Assembly (NCBI RefSeq): GCF_001447195.1
Contig: NZ_LFRI01000415.1
Location: 1-64,000 of the forward strand
Reading direction: 5' to 3'
DNA length: 64,000 bases
Source: Aquabacterium parvum
GTDB taxonomy: Bacteria; Pseudomonadota; Gammaproteobacteria; Burkholderiales; Burkholderiaceae_C
In this document: piece by piece, positions 22,442 to 32,649 of the stretch
Layout of the letters: every line of letters begins with the position of its first letter
Position numbering within the stretch: the first letter of the stretch is position 1
The notes under the pieces: generated by a model
The model's input: only the letters and a program-made list of their open reading frames with translations
Databases searched by the model: none
Told to the model about the DNA's origin: nothing
Position numbers and translations under genes: made by a program

Positions 22442-23164
22442 TTACCGCATGGCCCGCATCTGCGCGTTGGTGAGCACCCGACGCCCTGCCCCACCCTCTC
22501 GGGCTTCGTGCAACAAGGCCCTCGCCACCTGCCTCACGTGCACGGGTCGATGACTCTCGGGGATCAGAAAGCCCAGGGCCTTGGCCAGCATCAACCCGAT
22601 GCGCTCTGCCGGGCGAGATTCAAGGCGATCGCCGTCGAGCAAAGAAGGTCGCGCGATGAGCAGCTGTTCGAAGCCGATCGCCGAAACGGCATCTTCCAGC
22701 TCACCTTTGACGCGGTTGTAGAACACGCGCGACGAGGACGACGCGCCGAGCGCACTGACCAGCAGGAAGCGTTTCGCGCCTTGCGCGTGCGCCATGCGCG
22801 CGATCTGCAGCGGCGCTTCGAAATCGACCTGGCGGAAAGCCGCTTGCGAACCGGCTTGGCGGATGGTGGTGCCCAAGGCGCAGAAAACGGTGTCGACCTG
22901 GAAAGTGGCTGGCTCCCGATCAAGCCGCTGGAAGTCGGCTTGGACGGTTTGAAAGCGAGAGCGTTGCGACGGGCTGATGGCGGGCGCCTCGGCAGCCAGG
23001 CCGCCGAGCATGGCGTCCAGCGTCAGGGGGCGGCGCACCAGGGCGCGGACCCCGGTGACGCCTTCGTCCTGCAGGCAGGCTTTGACGGCTTCACGCCCGA
23101 CCAGTCCGGTCGCACCTGCGATCAACACGGTGCCCAGGGCACCGATGGCGGGGGATTCGCTCAT
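22442..23164 (-). CDS. NAD(P)-binding SDR-like oxidoreductase (NmrA/TIP30-like)
   Basis: The 240-aa atypical short-chain dehydrogenase has the nucleotide motif GATGLVGREAVKACL (about 16-30), FCALGTTIRQAGS, LLVSALGASSSSRVFYNRVKGELE (split at SSR; YxxxK catalytic-like pair) and IARPSLLDGDR. It resembles the HTATIP2/YwnB-type NAD(P)H-binding group; the substrate is unknown. The ATG at 23164 has an AAGGAG SD at 8 nt. It lies 9 bp before rng and 37 bp after maf, so it is probably in one transcript. Confidence 0.8.
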   Translation of the reverse strand: MSESPAIGALGTVLIAGATGLVGREAVKACLQDEGVTGVRALVRRPLTLDAMLGGLAAEAPAISPSQRSRFQTVQADFQRLDREPATFQVDTVFCALGTTIRQAGSQAAFRQVDFEAPLQIARMAHAQGAKRFLLVSALGASSSSRVFYNRVKGELEDAVSAIGFEQLLIARPSLLDGDRLESRPAERIGLMLAKALGFLIPESHRPVHVRQVARALLHEAREGGAGRRVLTNAQMRAMR

Positions 23165-23201
23165 GGCAGGCTCCTTTTGCGTGGTCTTGCAGGCAGCCCG
23201 C

Positions 23202-23852
23202 TCAGAAGTCCCAGCCCATGGGCTTGAGCAGCTCGGCCGTCTCATACAGCGGCAGGCCCATGATGCCACTGTGGCTGCCATCGATGTGTTTCGTCCAGGC
23301 GCCCGAGCGGCCCTGGATGGCGTAGGCGCCGGCCTTGCCGAACGGCTCGCCTCCCGCCACGTAGCGCTCGATCTCGGCGTCGTCGAGCTCACGCCACGTC
23401 ACGTGCGAGGTGCTGAGCATCAGGCGCCCGTGCACGCACACGGAAGTCAGCACGCGGTGTCGGCAGCCCGAAAGGCTGCGCAGCATGCGCATGGCGTCGG
23501 CGGCATCTGCGGGCTTGCCCAGGATGGTGTTGCCCAGGGCCACCGTGGTGTCGGCACACAGAACGGGGCCGAGCGGCCACGCCTGCGGGTCGCGACAGAA
23601 GCGGGCCTGCAGGCGCGCCATCGCCGCCTGCCATTTGGCGCGGGTCACGCGTTGCACGTAGTCCTCGGGGGATTCGCCCGCCTGCTCCGCCTCCAGGGCC
23701 TCTGCGTCTTCGTCGGCATCGGGCAGGAGCAAGGTGTGGCGCACGCCGAGCTGGTCCAGCAGCTGGCGTCGGCGCGGGCTTTGCGACGCCAAGTAGAGCC
23801 AGGGGCCACCTTCGCGGGCGAGTTCGGCGGCGGTTGGAGAAGATGGGCTCAT
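23202..23852 (-). CDS. maf: Maf-family nucleotide pyrophosphatase
   Basis: This 216-aa Maf/Ham1-like enzyme hydrolyses non-canonical or excess nucleoside triphosphates. The signature LASQSPRRRQLLDQLG is at about 21-36, the catalytic aspartate region is VLCADTTVALG, and YAIQGRSGAWTKHIDGSHSG closes the site. The ATG at 23852 gives the usual length; the longer frame to 23936 would overlap rlmH's end region. The rlmH-maf-rng order is conserved in beta-proteobacteria. Confidence 0.9.
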   Translation of the reverse strand: MSPSSPTAAELAREGGPWLYLASQSPRRRQLLDQLGVRHTLLLPDADEDAEALEAEQAGESPEDYVQRVTRAKWQAAMARLQARFCRDPQAWPLGPVLCADTTVALGNTILGKPADAADAMRMLRSLSGCRHRVLTSVCVHGRLMLSTSHVTWRELDDAEIERYVAGGEPFGKAGAYAIQGRSGAWTKHIDGSHSGIMGLPLYETAELLKPMGWDF

Positions 23853-23936
23853 GTGCGTGCTCGTTTTGCGCCCGTTGAGCTGCGACAACCGCTCGCTGGC
23901 TCGCCCAGGCAGGCAAGCCCAGCCCGGGCGCGGCAT

Positions 23937-24404
23937 TCAGGCGCGGTGATAAGGATGGTTGTGGCGCAGCGACCAGGCGCGGTAGACCTGTTCGAGCAAC
24001 AGCACACGCGCCAAAGCGTGCGGCAGGGTCATGTCGGAGAGGCGAATGGCTTCATCGGCCGTTTGCTTGAAAGCCGGGTCGATGCCGTCAGCACCGCCGA
24101 TGATGAGGGCGACGTCGCGGCCGTCGTGCTCCCAGGCCTCTGTGCGCTGGGCGAGTTGCACGCTGGTCAGGCGCGTGCCGCGCTCGTCGAGGATGACGCG
24201 CCGCGTGCCTTTGGGCAGGGCCGCCTCCATGCGGGCGGCCTCGGCCTGCATGATGGCGGCCACGGGCTTGCCCTCACGTGGCTCGGCCTTGACGGCCTTG
24301 ACCTCGACCCGCCAATCGGGCGGGAAGCGCTTGAGGTAGTCCTCGCAGGCCTCCTGTGCCCAGTCGGGCAGGCGCTGGCCGATGGTCAGCACGGTGCACT
24401 TCAT
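23937..24404 (-). CDS. rlmH: 23S rRNA (pseudouridine1915-N3)-methyltransferase
   Basis: This 155-aa SPOUT methyltransferase methylates pseudouridine 1915 in helix 69 on 70S ribosomes. Signatures are LDERGTRLTSVQLA, the knot region VALIIGGADGIDP and the C-terminal YRAWSLRHNHPYHRA. It is full length. It follows rsfS by 58 bp, so ribosome-linked genes cluster here. Confidence 0.95.
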   Translation of the reverse strand: MKCTVLTIGQRLPDWAQEACEDYLKRFPPDWRVEVKAVKAEPREGKPVAAIMQAEAARMEAALPKGTRRVILDERGTRLTSVQLAQRTEAWEHDGRDVALIIGGADGIDPAFKQTADEAIRLSDMTLPHALARVLLLEQVYRAWSLRHNHPYHRA

Positions 24405-24462
24405 GGGCTTGGGACCTGCTCAGGCGTCAACACTCGTCAAGGCAATGGGCTCGGTGGACCGC

Positions 24463-25260
24463 TCAGCGTGCGGTCTTGCGAGCGGGGGCCTTCTTGGCCG
24501 CCACCTTTTTCGCGGCGACCTTTTTGATGGCGGGCGCCTTGGTGCCTGCCACCTTGCGAGCCACGACCTTGCGGGCGGGTGCCTTGGCCGCGGGCTTCTT
24601 GGCTGTCGGGGCGTTGACCACCAGCTTGGTGGCGACCTTCTTGGCTGCCACCTTCTTGGCGACCACTTTCTTGGCTGCAACCTTGGTGGCAGCCTTCTTG
24701 GCGACGGGCTTGGATGCAGCCTTGGGGGCGGCCTTCGGAGCCGGTGCAGCCTTCTTGGCGGCGACCTTCTTGGCAGCAGGCTTCTTGGCGGGCTCCGGCT
24801 TGGTGGTGGCGGCCTTGCGCGCGGAGGTGGTCTTGCCGGAGGCCTTCTTGGGCTTGACCGGCGCCTCATCGGCTTCTTCCATCGGCTCGGAGGCCTTGAC
24901 CAGGCCGGATCGGGTCGCCTTGGCCTTGAGGGCCACGGGTTTGTCGCCCCAGATCTCTTCGAGTTGGTAGTACTGGCGGATGGCCGGCTGCATGATGTGG
25001 ACCACGGCCGCACCGCAGTCGACGATGATCCATTCGCCGTTCTCTTCGCCCTCGGTGCGCATCACCTGGAAGCCGGCGGCCTTGACCGCCACCCGGACGC
25101 TGGAGGCCAGCGCCTTGGTCTGGCGGTTGGACGAGCCGGAGGCGATGACCACGCGCTCGAACAGCGGCGAGAGGTGCTCGGTGTTGAAGACGGCGATGTC
25201 TTGTGCCTTGACGTCTTCGAGACCGTCGACGATGACGCGTTGCAGTTTGCGGATGTCCAT
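24463..25260 (-). CDS. rsfS: Ribosomal silencing factor RsfS with histone-H1-like tail
   Basis: Residues 1-115 are a complete RsfS/Iojap domain (VDGLEDVKAQDIAVFNTEHL, SNRQTKALASSV, EWIIVDCGAAVVHIM, YYQLEEIWGD) that binds uL14 and blocks subunit joining in starvation. The remaining ~150 residues are an Ala/Lys/Pro/Val-rich tail of repeating AAKKVAAKK and APAPKAA units, like bacterial H1-type proteins (AlgP, BpH1). Ordinary RsfS is 105-125 aa. The tail is in frame without a stop, ends in KTAR, and should bind RNA or DNA. It lies directly downstream of nadD. Confidence 0.93.
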   Translation of the reverse strand: MDIRKLQRVIVDGLEDVKAQDIAVFNTEHLSPLFERVVIASGSSNRQTKALASSVRVAVKAAGFQVMRTEGEENGEWIIVDCGAAVVHIMQPAIRQYYQLEEIWGDKPVALKAKATRSGLVKASEPMEEADEAPVKPKKASGKTTSARKAATTKPEPAKKPAAKKVAAKKAAPAPKAAPKAASKPVAKKAATKVAAKKVVAKKVAAKKVATKLVVNAPTAKKPAAKAPARKVVARKVAGTKAPAIKKVAAKKVAAKKAPARKTAR

Positions 25261-26010
25261 TCAGCGTGGGTCGCCCGGGGCGTAGAGTTGATGGTTGGCA
25301 ATATAGCGCGCCACGCCTTCGGAAAGCAGCGTGGGCACCAGCGATTCAGGTGTTTCCCCCCGGGTCAGCCGGGTGCGGATGTCGGTCGAGGACACCGCGT
25401 GCGGCGCCATCGGCAAAGGATGCATGCGGTGCGGCTGCGCGGCCAACTCGGGCGGGCAGGCGGGCTGCGAACCGAGATTCGCCCCCTCGCGCGTGGCCAC
25501 GGCCAGTGTGACGCGCGCCAGCAATTCGGTCCAGCCCTGCCAGGTCGGCAGGTTCAGGTACTGGTCCAGCCCGATGATGAGGCACCACTCGGTGACATCG
25601 GGGTGAGCGGCTTGCAGGGCCCGCACGGTGTCGAGCGTGAAAGACGGCCCTTCGCGGTCCACTTCGATGCGGTCGACCGTGAAGCGCGGCTCGTGCGCCA
25701 CCGCGCGCTCGACCATGGCAACACGGTGCTCCGCGGTTGCGAGCCGGCGCGCCTTCTGCCAAGGCTGCCCCACAGGGACCCAGCGCACCTCGTCGAGGCG
25801 CAATGCGATCAGGGCCGATTCGGCCAGCGCGACGTGGGCCACGTGCACGGGGTCGAAGCTGCCGCCCATGATGCCCACGCGTCGGCCAGCGAGGCCTGGT
25901 ACAGCCCCGGCACCCTGCCCGGCCGCAGTCAGCGGGGCACCAGCCGGGGCAGACGCGGTCGCCGAGGGCATCGAGGAAGGGTTCGCGGCGGACAAGTCGC
26001 TCAAACCCAA
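25261..26010 (-). CDS. nadD: Nicotinate-nucleotide adenylyltransferase
   Basis: The 249-aa enzyme makes nicotinate adenine dinucleotide from NaMN and ATP in NAD synthesis. Signatures are [17 protein letters not shown] (about 47-63), [17 protein letters not shown] and the terminal SSTDIRTRL. About 45 extra residues rich in Ala, Pro and Ser precede the fold; a later start within them is possible but no better ATG is seen. It overlaps the hemF 3' end by 10 bp and is followed immediately by rsfS. Confidence 0.93.
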   Translation of the reverse strand: MGLSDLSAANPSSMPSATASAPAGAPLTAAGQGAGAVPGLAGRRVGIMGGSFDPVHVAHVALAESALIALRLDEVRWVPVGQPWQKARRLATAEHRVAMVERAVAHEPRFTVDRIEVDREGPSFTLDTVRALQAAHPDVTEWCLIIGLDQYLNLPTWQGWTELLARVTLAVATREGANLGSQPACPPELAAQPHRMHPLPMAPHAVSSTDIRTRLTRGETPESLVPTLLSEGVARYIANHQLYAPGDPR

Positions 26011-26924
26011 TCCCGCGGCGGCAGGAAGTCGGTGTACAGACGGGCCTCGGGCGTGCCGGGCTCGGGGCGCCAGTTGTAGCGCCAGTTCACCACTGGCGGC
26101 ATCGACATCAGGATGCTCTCGGTGCGCCCGCCCGACTGCAGACCGAACAGGGTGCCACGGTCCCAGACCAGGTTGAACTCGACGTAACGGCCCCGGCGGT
26201 AAGCCTGGAAGTCGCGCTCGGCCTGGGTGAAGGGCTCGCTGCGGCGGCGCTGGAGGATGGGCAGGTAGGCGTGGACAAAGGCATCACCCACCGAGCGGAT
26301 CAGGTCGAAACCGCCCTGCTCGCCCAGCTCGGAGACGTCATCGAAGAAGATGCCGCCCACGCCACGCGCCTCGTTGCGGTGCTTGAGGAAGAAATACTCG
26401 TCGCACCAGGCCTTGTAGCGCGGGTGCAGCTCGGGGCCGAACGGCGCCAGCGCGTCCTTGCAGGCCTGGTGGAAGTGGCGGGCGTCTTCTTCGCGGCCGT
26501 AGTACGGCGTGAGGTCCATGCCACCGCCGTACCAGGCCACCACCGTGCCGTCAGGGCGATGGGCGGCCAGCATGCGCACGTTCATGTGGACCGTCGGCAC
26601 GTGCGGGTTGCGAGGGTGAAACACCAGCGACACGCCCATGGCCTCGAATGGGCAGCCGGCCAGCTCGGGCCGGTGCTGCGTGGCCGAAGGCGGCAGCTTC
26701 GGGCCCTTGACGTGCGAGAAGTTGCAGCCGCCGCGCTCGAGCACGTTGCCTTCTTCGACGAGGCGAGAACAGCCATCACCTTGCAGGCGCTCTTCGGGGC
26801 CGCGCGCCCAAGCGTCGCGGACGAAGGGCTTGCCATCCTCTGCCTCGAAGGCGGAGATGATGCGGTCCTGCAGGTCAAGCAGGTAGGCGCGAACGGCGTC
26901 GGTGTGCTGGGTGGTTTGGCTCAA
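26001..26924 (-). CDS. hemF: Oxygen-dependent coproporphyrinogen-III oxidase
   Basis: This 307-aa enzyme converts coproporphyrinogen III to protoporphyrinogen IX with O2 in haem synthesis. Family blocks are [62 protein letters not shown] and [18 protein letters not shown]. It is normal length (E. coli 299). It lies 18 bp after purD and overlaps nadD, so it is likely co-transcribed. Confidence 0.97.
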   Translation of the reverse strand: MSQTTQHTDAVRAYLLDLQDRIISAFEAEDGKPFVRDAWARGPEERLQGDGCSRLVEEGNVLERGGCNFSHVKGPKLPPSATQHRPELAGCPFEAMGVSLVFHPRNPHVPTVHMNVRMLAAHRPDGTVVAWYGGGMDLTPYYGREEDARHFHQACKDALAPFGPELHPRYKAWCDEYFFLKHRNEARGVGGIFFDDVSELGEQGGFDLIRSVGDAFVHAYLPILQRRRSEPFTQAERDFQAYRRGRYVEFNLVWDRGTLFGLQSGGRTESILMSMPPVVNWRYNWRPEPGTPEARLYTDFLPPRDWV

Positions 26925-26942
26925 GGCGGGCCTCCGGTCGGG

Positions 26943-28226
26943 TCAGCGCTTGATGGCGCGCCAGCCGATGTCGCTGCGAAACTGCATGCCCTCGAACTGG
27001 ATGCCATGCAGGTACTCGTAGGCGCGCTGCTGGGCCAGCTTGGCCGAGTCGCCCAGGGCGGTCACGCACAGCACGCGGCCACCGCTGGTGCGCAGCACGC
27101 CGTCTTCGCCCAGGGTGGTGCCAGCGTGGAAGACCATCGCGTCTTCGGCGTCGGCTGGCAGACCGGTGATGGCCTGGCCCTTTTCCGGGTTGAGCGGGTA
27201 GCCGCCAGCCGCGATGACCACGCCGAGAGCAAAGCGACGGTCCCACTGCAGCTCGATCTGGTCGAGCGTGCCGTCCGTGGCATGCAGCATGACGTCGATG
27301 AGGTCGCTCTTGAGGCGCATCATGATCGGCTGGGTTTCGGGGTCACCCATGCGGGTGTTGAACTCCAGCGTCTTGGGGTTGCCTTGCGCGTCGATCATCA
27401 GGCCGGCGTACAGGAAGCCGGTGAAGGGGATGCCGTCCTTGGCCATGCCCGCCAGCGTCGGCTGGATGATGTCCTGCATGGCTTTGGCGTACACATTGGG
27501 CGTGACCACGGGCGCGGGCGAGTAGGCACCCATGCCACCGGTGTTCGGGCCTTCGTCGGCATCGAGCAGTCGCTTGTGGTCCTGGCTGGTGGCCATCACG
27601 GCCACGTTCTTGCCGTCGGCCATGACGATGAAGCTGGCTTCTTCGCCGGCCAGGAACTCTTCGATGACGACGCGCGCGCCGCCCTCGTTGTGCTGCACGC
27701 CCAGCTTGTTGTCCAGCAGCATGAAGTCGATCGCTTCATGCGCTTCCTGCAGGCTCATGGCCACGACCACGCCCTTGCCGGCCGCCAGGCCGTCGGCCTT
27801 GATGACGATGGGTGCGCCATGCTTGTCCACGTAAGCGTGCGCAGGGGTGGCGTCGGTGAAGGTCTCGTAGAAGGCCGTGGGGATGCCATGGCGCTTCATG
27901 AAGCCCTTGGCGAAGGCCTTGGAACTCTCGAGCTGGGCTGCCTTCTTCGTGGGGCCGAAGATGCGCAGACCACGGGCGCGGAACTCATCGACCACGCCGG
28001 CGGCCAGCGGCGCTTCGGGGCCGACCACGGTCAGGGTGATCTTGTTGGCTTCGGCGAAGTCGGCCAGGGCCTTGACGTCGGTGAGAGGCACGTTGACCAG
28101 GCGGGCGTCGCGGGCGGTGCCGCCGTTGCCCGGCGCCACGTAGACCTTCTGGGCCTTGGGCGACTGGGCCAGCTTCCAGGCGATGGCGTGTTCGCGGCCG
28201 CCGGAGCCGATGACGAGGATGTTCAT
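26943..28226 (-). CDS. purD: Phosphoribosylamine-glycine ligase
   Basis: The 427-aa ATP-grasp enzyme makes glycinamide ribonucleotide, the second step of purine synthesis. Signatures are VIGSGGREHAIAWKLA at the N-terminus, VVGPEAPLAAGVVD, IVIKADGLAAGKGVVVA and the purD box LEFNTRMGDPETQ. Full length. It is downstream of yebC by 21 bp and begins the purD-hemF-nadD run. Confidence 0.97.
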   Translation of the reverse strand: MNILVIGSGGREHAIAWKLAQSPKAQKVYVAPGNGGTARDARLVNVPLTDVKALADFAEANKITLTVVGPEAPLAAGVVDEFRARGLRIFGPTKKAAQLESSKAFAKGFMKRHGIPTAFYETFTDATPAHAYVDKHGAPIVIKADGLAAGKGVVVAMSLQEAHEAIDFMLLDNKLGVQHNEGGARVVIEEFLAGEEASFIVMADGKNVAVMATSQDHKRLLDADEGPNTGGMGAYSPAPVVTPNVYAKAMQDIIQPTLAGMAKDGIPFTGFLYAGLMIDAQGNPKTLEFNTRMGDPETQPIMMRLKSDLIDVMLHATDGTLDQIELQWDRRFALGVVIAAGGYPLNPEKGQAITGLPADAEDAMVFHAGTTLGEDGVLRTSGGRVLCVTALGDSAKLAQQRAYEYLHGIQFEGMQFRSDIGWRAIKR

Positions 28227-28247
28227 GGTGGTGTCGGGTTCAGGAGA

Positions 28248-28970
28248 TCAGTTCAGTTCGGCGTTGTGATAGACCTCCTGGACGTCGTCCAGGTCTTCCA
28301 GCACATCGAGCAGCTTCTGCATGCGGGCGGCGTCGTCGCCGCTGAGCGCCACGGGCGTGTCGGCGCGCATGGTCACCTCGGCCAGCTCGGCCTTCAGGCC
28401 CGCGCCTTCCAGGGCCTTTTGCACGGTCTCGAAGTCGGCCGGTGCGCTGAGCACCTCGATCGAGCCATCTTCGTGGGTGATCACGTCTTCGGCACCGGCT
28501 TCGAGCGCCACTTCCATGATCTTGTCTTCGCTGGCACCCGGGGCGAACAGGAACTGGCCGCAGTGCTTGAACTGGAAGGACACCGAGCCGTCGGTGCCCA
28601 TGTTGCCGCCGTATTTGCTGAAGGCGTGCCGGACTTCGGCCACCGTGCGCACGCGGTTGTCGGTCATGGTGTCGATCATGATGGCCGCACCGCCGATGCC
28701 GTAGCCCTCGTAGCGGATTTCTTCGTAGGTGACGCCATCGAGGTTGCCCGTGGCCTTGTCCACGTTGCGCTTGATGTTGTCGGCCGGCATGTTCGCCGCC
28801 TTGGCCTTTTCAATGGCCAGGCGCAGGCGCGGGTTCATGTTGACGTCGGCGCCCCCGGCACGGGCCGCCACGATGATTTCACGGGTGAGACGGGTCCAGA
28901 TCTTGCCGCGCTTTTCGTCCTGACGGCCTTTGCGATGCTGGATGTTGGCCCATTTGGAATGACCGGCCAT
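28248..28970 (-). CDS. yebC: YebC/TACO1-family protein
   Basis: The 240-aa three-domain protein has [36 protein letters not shown] and [17 protein letters not shown]. YebC-type proteins were long annotated as transcriptional regulators; recent work also links the family to relieving ribosome stalls. It is the first gene of a leftward run through purD. The divergent HerA-like gene begins 192 bp away, so promoters for both should lie between. Confidence 0.95.
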   Translation of the reverse strand: MAGHSKWANIQHRKGRQDEKRGKIWTRLTREIIVAARAGGADVNMNPRLRLAIEKAKAANMPADNIKRNVDKATGNLDGVTYEEIRYEGYGIGGAAIMIDTMTDNRVRTVAEVRHAFSKYGGNMGTDGSVSFQFKHCGQFLFAPGASEDKIMEVALEAGAEDVITHEDGSIEVLSAPADFETVQKALEGAGLKAELAEVTMRADTPVALSGDDAARMQKLLDVLEDLDDVQEVYHNAELN

Positions 28971-29162
28971 GGTGCGGTGCTCCGGAATTGATGTGTGATT
29001 GGGGTGTCAACGACAAAACGCACGCCGGCGGGGTGTCCAGGCGCGCGTCTTGGTCGGTGTTTGCCCAGTTTTCCTGGGCGATACTTGGATTTTATCCTGC
29101 GAGCGCCCGTTCCCGGACGGAAGGCCAAAGGATTGCAGACTGCGCGCCCTGCCGGAGCACAC

Positions 29163-30749
29163 ATGACCGACCCCATCCTCGTCGCCGCCCATGGCGAAAC
29201 CCAGTGCCACCTGCTGCCCGCCCTGGCCAACCGCCACGGCCTGATCACCGGCGCCACCGGCACCGGCAAGACCATCACGCTGCAAAAGCTTGCCGAGGGC
29301 TTCAGCGCCATCGGCGTGCCCGTGTTCATGGCCGACATCAAGGGAGACCTGACGGGCATCTCGCAAACGGGCAAGCTCAGCCCCAAGGTGGCCGGCATCC
29401 TGCAAGAGCGCGGCCTGGCCGAGCCCGAACCCACCGCCTGCCCCACCACCCTGTGGGACGTCTTCGGCGAGCAGGGCCACCCCGTGCGCGCCACCATCTC
29501 CGACATGGGCCCGCTGCTCCTGGGCCGCATGCTCGACCTCAACGATACGCAGCAGGGCGTGCTGCAACTGGTCTTCAAGATCGCCGACGACAACGGCCTG
29601 CTGTTGCTCGACCTCAAAGACCTGCGCGCCATGCTGCAGCACGTCGGGGACAACGCCAAGACCTTCACCACCGAGTACGGCAACATCAGCCCGGCCAGTG
29701 TGGGCGCCATCCAGCGCGGCCTGCTGCAGGTCGAGGAGCAAGGCGGCGACCGATTCTTCGGCGAGCCCATGCTCGACATCGCCGACTTCATGCAAACCGT
29801 TCGCGGCAAGGGCGTCATCAACATCCTGGCGGCCGACAAGCTCATGAACGCGCCGCGCCTGTACGCCACCTTCCTGCTGTGGATGCTGTCCGAGCTGTTC
29901 GAGACCTTGCCCGAGGTGGGCGACCTGGACAAACCCAAGCTCGTGTTCTTCTTCGACGAGGCCCACCTGCTGTTCAAGGACGCGCCCTCGGCGCTGATCG
30001 AGCGCATCGAGCTGGTGGTGCGCCTGGTGCGCTCCAAAGGCGTGGGCGTCTATTTCGTGACGCAGAACCCGCTGGACGTGCCCGAAACCGTGTTGGGCCA
30101 ATTGGGCAACCGCGTGCAGCACGCGCTGCGCGCCTTCACCCCGCGCGACCAGAAGGCCGTCAAGAGCGCCGCCGAAACCATGCGCGCCAACCCGGGCCTG
30201 GACATCGCCACGGCCATCACCGAGCTGGGTGTGGGCGAAGCCTTGGTCAGCCTGTTGGATGACAAGGGCCGCCCAGCGGTGACCCAGCGCGTGTTCGTGC
30301 TGCCACCGGGCAGCCAGATCGGCCCGATCACGTCCGAGCAACGCACCAAGCTCCTGACCGACTCCCTGGTGGCGGGCGTCTACGAAAAGACCGAAGACCG
30401 CGAATCGGCCTACGAGCGGCTCAAGGGCCGCGCGGCTCCGTCGGCCAACGCCCCGGCGGGCAACGGAGCTGAACGAGGCGCCGCATCAGGCCGCGAACGG
30501 AGCATGGCCGAAGAAGCGGCCGATGCGGTCAAGGGTGGCACCGCAGGGGGCGCCCGCGACGCGGCCAGCTCGGCCGGCGGCGGTTGGCTGGGTGATGTGG
30601 CCGACGGCATGCTCAAAGGCAGTGGCCGCAAAGACTCCATCCTGGAGACCGTGGCCAAGTCGGCCGCCCGCACCATCGGCTCGACGGTGGGGCGCGAAAT
30701 CATCCGAGGCGTTCTGGGCTCGCTGCTCGGGGGCAGCCGCCGTCGCTGA
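29163..30749 (+). CDS. HerA-like ATPase (DUF853 family)
   Basis: The 528-aa P-loop ATPase has Walker [19 protein letters not shown] near residue 35, [13 protein letters not shown], and Walker [18 protein letters not shown]. HerA-FtsK-type translocases of this branch are cytosolic hexamers of uncertain role. The C-terminal 90 residues are low-complexity (Ala/Gly/Arg) and end in a Gly-Ser-Arg tail. The ATG at 29163 gives the family's normal start. It stands alone, convergent with the His-rich gene. Confidence 0.88.
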   Translation: MTDPILVAAHGETQCHLLPALANRHGLITGATGTGKTITLQKLAEGFSAIGVPVFMADIKGDLTGISQTGKLSPKVAGILQERGLAEPEPTACPTTLWDVFGEQGHPVRATISDMGPLLLGRMLDLNDTQQGVLQLVFKIADDNGLLLLDLKDLRAMLQHVGDNAKTFTTEYGNISPASVGAIQRGLLQVEEQGGDRFFGEPMLDIADFMQTVRGKGVINILAADKLMNAPRLYATFLLWMLSELFETLPEVGDLDKPKLVFFFDEAHLLFKDAPSALIERIELVVRLVRSKGVGVYFVTQNPLDVPETVLGQLGNRVQHALRAFTPRDQKAVKSAAETMRANPGLDIATAITELGVGEALVSLLDDKGRPAVTQRVFVLPPGSQIGPITSEQRTKLLTDSLVAGVYEKTEDRESAYERLKGRAAPSANAPAGNGAERGAASGRERSMAEEAADAVKGGTAGGARDAASSAGGGWLGDVADGMLKGSGRKDSILETVAKSAARTIGSTVGREIIRGVLGSLLGGSRRR

Positions 30750-30803
30750 ATGACGCCCCACCCAGGGGTGGGCCAGCATGCTTGCGGCCCGCTTGCGTCC
30801 GGT

Positions 30804-31235
30804 TCAGCGATGGCCGTACCAGCCGTCGTCGTCATCGCGACCACCGCGGCGGTCCCAACCTCGGTCGTCGTCACGTCCATCGCGGTAGCCCTCGCGGTAC
30901 CCATGGTGGTAGCCACGGTGATAACGGTGTTTGCCTGCCCACCAGCCATGGTGGTCGCGGGCGTGGCGGTGCCCCGAGTGGTAGCCGGGGTACCCCACCT
31001 GGTAAACGGGCTGCGGCGCCACCACCACGGGCGGGGCAATGATCACGGGCGCAGGGCCGTACAAGCCACGGGGCGAATTGGAAATGGTCGTGCCGACCCG
31101 GCCACCACCGTGTGAAGGGGCATCCACATTGACTGCCCAGTACACGCCACCGGCCTGTGCGGCAGACACGCCCCCAGCCAGAACGGCCAGGGCGGCAACA
31201 CGTTGAACGATGCGAACGAGGGAAGAGGTTTGCAT
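30804..31235 (-). CDS. Secreted His/Gly/Asp-rich protein
   Basis: This 143-aa protein has a clear signal peptide (about 1-29, ending SAAQAGG), then VYWAVNVDAPSHGGGRVG and a Pro/Val stretch. The last 60 residues are made of His, Tyr, Gly, Arg and Asp (GYHSGHRHARDHHGWW, GYREGYRDGRDDD). The composition suggests metal binding or an envelope role; similar small proteins are common in Burkholderiales. The ATG at 31235 has a CAGGAGA SD. No function is known. Confidence 0.75.
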   Translation of the reverse strand: MQTSSLVRIVQRVAALAVLAGGVSAAQAGGVYWAVNVDAPSHGGGRVGTTISNSPRGLYGPAPVIIAPPVVVAPQPVYQVGYPGYHSGHRHARDHHGWWAGKHRYHRGYHHGYREGYRDGRDDDRGWDRRGGRDDDDGWYGHR

Positions 31236-31368
31236 GATGGTCTCCTGTGAGACCTCAACGGCCCGCGCCCTCAGGACGACGACAGCCTTTTGTAAAGCTG
31301 TGTGCGTCCTTTGTGAGCAGACGTGAGCAGTCGTGCGCGAGCCCAGTCGCAAGACGCACCCACCGCGC

Positions 31369-32649
31369 TCAATGGTGGTGATCTGAGCGGGCGATGGCCA
31401 ACAGCCGCTCGACCTCGGCGGGATGCTGACGCAGGTTCATGCGATGCCACATGCCGATGACCAGCATCGACACCGCCACCACGACCCCGAAGGCAGAAAT
31501 CGCGCCGTACGCCGACAAGCCTGAGTTGGTCAGCGCTGCGTACATGAACCCCAGCAACAGGATGCAAGCCTGCTCGTTGAAGTTCTGCACAGCGATCGAG
31601 CGCCCCGCCCCCATCAGGTTGTGCCCACGGTGCTGCAGCAACGCGTTCATCGGCACGACCAGGAAGCCGCCAAGCCCGCCCAGCAGGATCAGGAAAGGCA
31701 CGGCGATCACGATGTCGGTCAAGAAATTCATGCCCAGCACCAGCACGCCCATCGCCACCCCCAGCGGGATGACGGCCGTCGCTTTATCCAGCTTCATCTT
31801 GACCGAAGCGACCACGGCGCCCACCGCCGTGCCAATGGCCACCACGCCGACCAAGGCAGAAGCCTTGGTGGTGTCGTAGTGCAGCGCGACACCCGCCCAA
31901 GCCAGCACGATGTAGCGCAAATTGCCAGAAACGCCCCAGAACAGCGTCGTCGTGGCCAGCGAGATCTGACCGAGCTTGTCCTGCCACAGGCGGCGGTTGC
32001 AGCCCCAGAAATCGCGAGCCAGCTCCAGCGGGTTGGAGGCAAAGGGCTGCAGCGGGGCATCGGTGCGCGGGATGCGCAGGTTGAACCACGCAGCGATCGC
32101 GTAGAGCAGCACCAGCGTGGAGATGGCCGCCTCGGCCGGCGTGTCGATGCCGCAGTCGAACCCAGGCAGGTCGATGGCCAGCAGGTGGGGCGCAACGTGA
32201 TGACCCATGAGCTGGCCGCCCAGCACCACACCCAGGATGATGGATGTGATCGTCAGGCCCTCGATCCAGCCATTGGCCTTGACCAACTGAGAGGGGGGCA
32301 GCAGCTCGGTGAGGATGCCGTACTTGGCGGGCGAGTACGCCGCCGCGCCCAGGCCCACCACCGCGTAGGCCATGAGCGGGTGGCTGCCGAACAGCATCAT
32401 CAGGCAACCCACCACCTTGACGGAGTTGGACAGGAACATGACCCGCCCCTTGGGCAGGGCGTCGGCGAAAGCGCCCACGAAGGGGGCCAGCACCACGTAA
32501 AAAAGCGCAAACATGGGCACCAGCGCCGCAGGCTGCCAGGCCGGCGCCCCGCTGGACTTCAGCAATTCCACCGCCGCGACGAACAAGGCGTTGTCGGCCA
32601 GCGAGCTGAAGAACTGCGCCGCCATGATGGTGTAGAAGCCTTTTTTCAT
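31369..32649 (-). CDS. lplT: Lysophospholipid transporter LplT
   Basis: This 426-aa MFS flippase has about 12 transmembrane segments. The start MKKGFYTIMAAQFFSSLADNA (split at SSL) and the motif SPAKYGILTELLPPSQLVKANG are typical of LplT, which flips lysophospholipids inward for re-acylation. The acyltransferase gene aas, usually fused or adjacent, is not next to it. It is divergent from alr with 220 bp between. Confidence 0.9.
   Translation of the reverse strand: MKKGFYTIMAAQFFSSLADNALFVAAVELLKSSGAPAWQPAALVPMFALFYVVLAPFVGAFADALPKGRVMFLSNSVKVVGCLMMLFGSHPLMAYAVVGLGAAAYSPAKYGILTELLPPSQLVKANGWIEGLTITSIILGVVLGGQLMGHHVAPHLLAIDLPGFDCGIDTPAEAAISTLVLLYAIAAWFNLRIPRTDAPLQPFASNPLELARDFWGCNRRLWQDKLGQISLATTTLFWGVSGNLRYIVLAWAGVALHYDTTKASALVGVVAIGTAVGAVVASVKMKLDKATAVIPLGVAMGVLVLGMNFLTDIVIAVPFLILLGGLGGFLVVPMNALLQHRGHNLMGAGRSIAVQNFNEQACILLLGFMYAALTNSGLSAYGAISAFGVVVAVSMLVIGMWHRMNLRQHPAEVERLLAIARSDHHH

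Noticed and set aside
24463-24900. Short tandem repeats in the rsfS tail considered as a CRISPR or satellite
   Set aside because: The repeats are in-frame Ala/Lys codons with no constant spacer length; they are a protein-coding low-complexity tail.
26271-28991. A 906-aa open frame on the plus strand
   Set aside because: It runs antisense to hemF, purD and yebC, which are unmistakable; long antisense frames are normal at this GC content. The same holds for long plus-strand frames over rng, prkA and the secretion ATPase.
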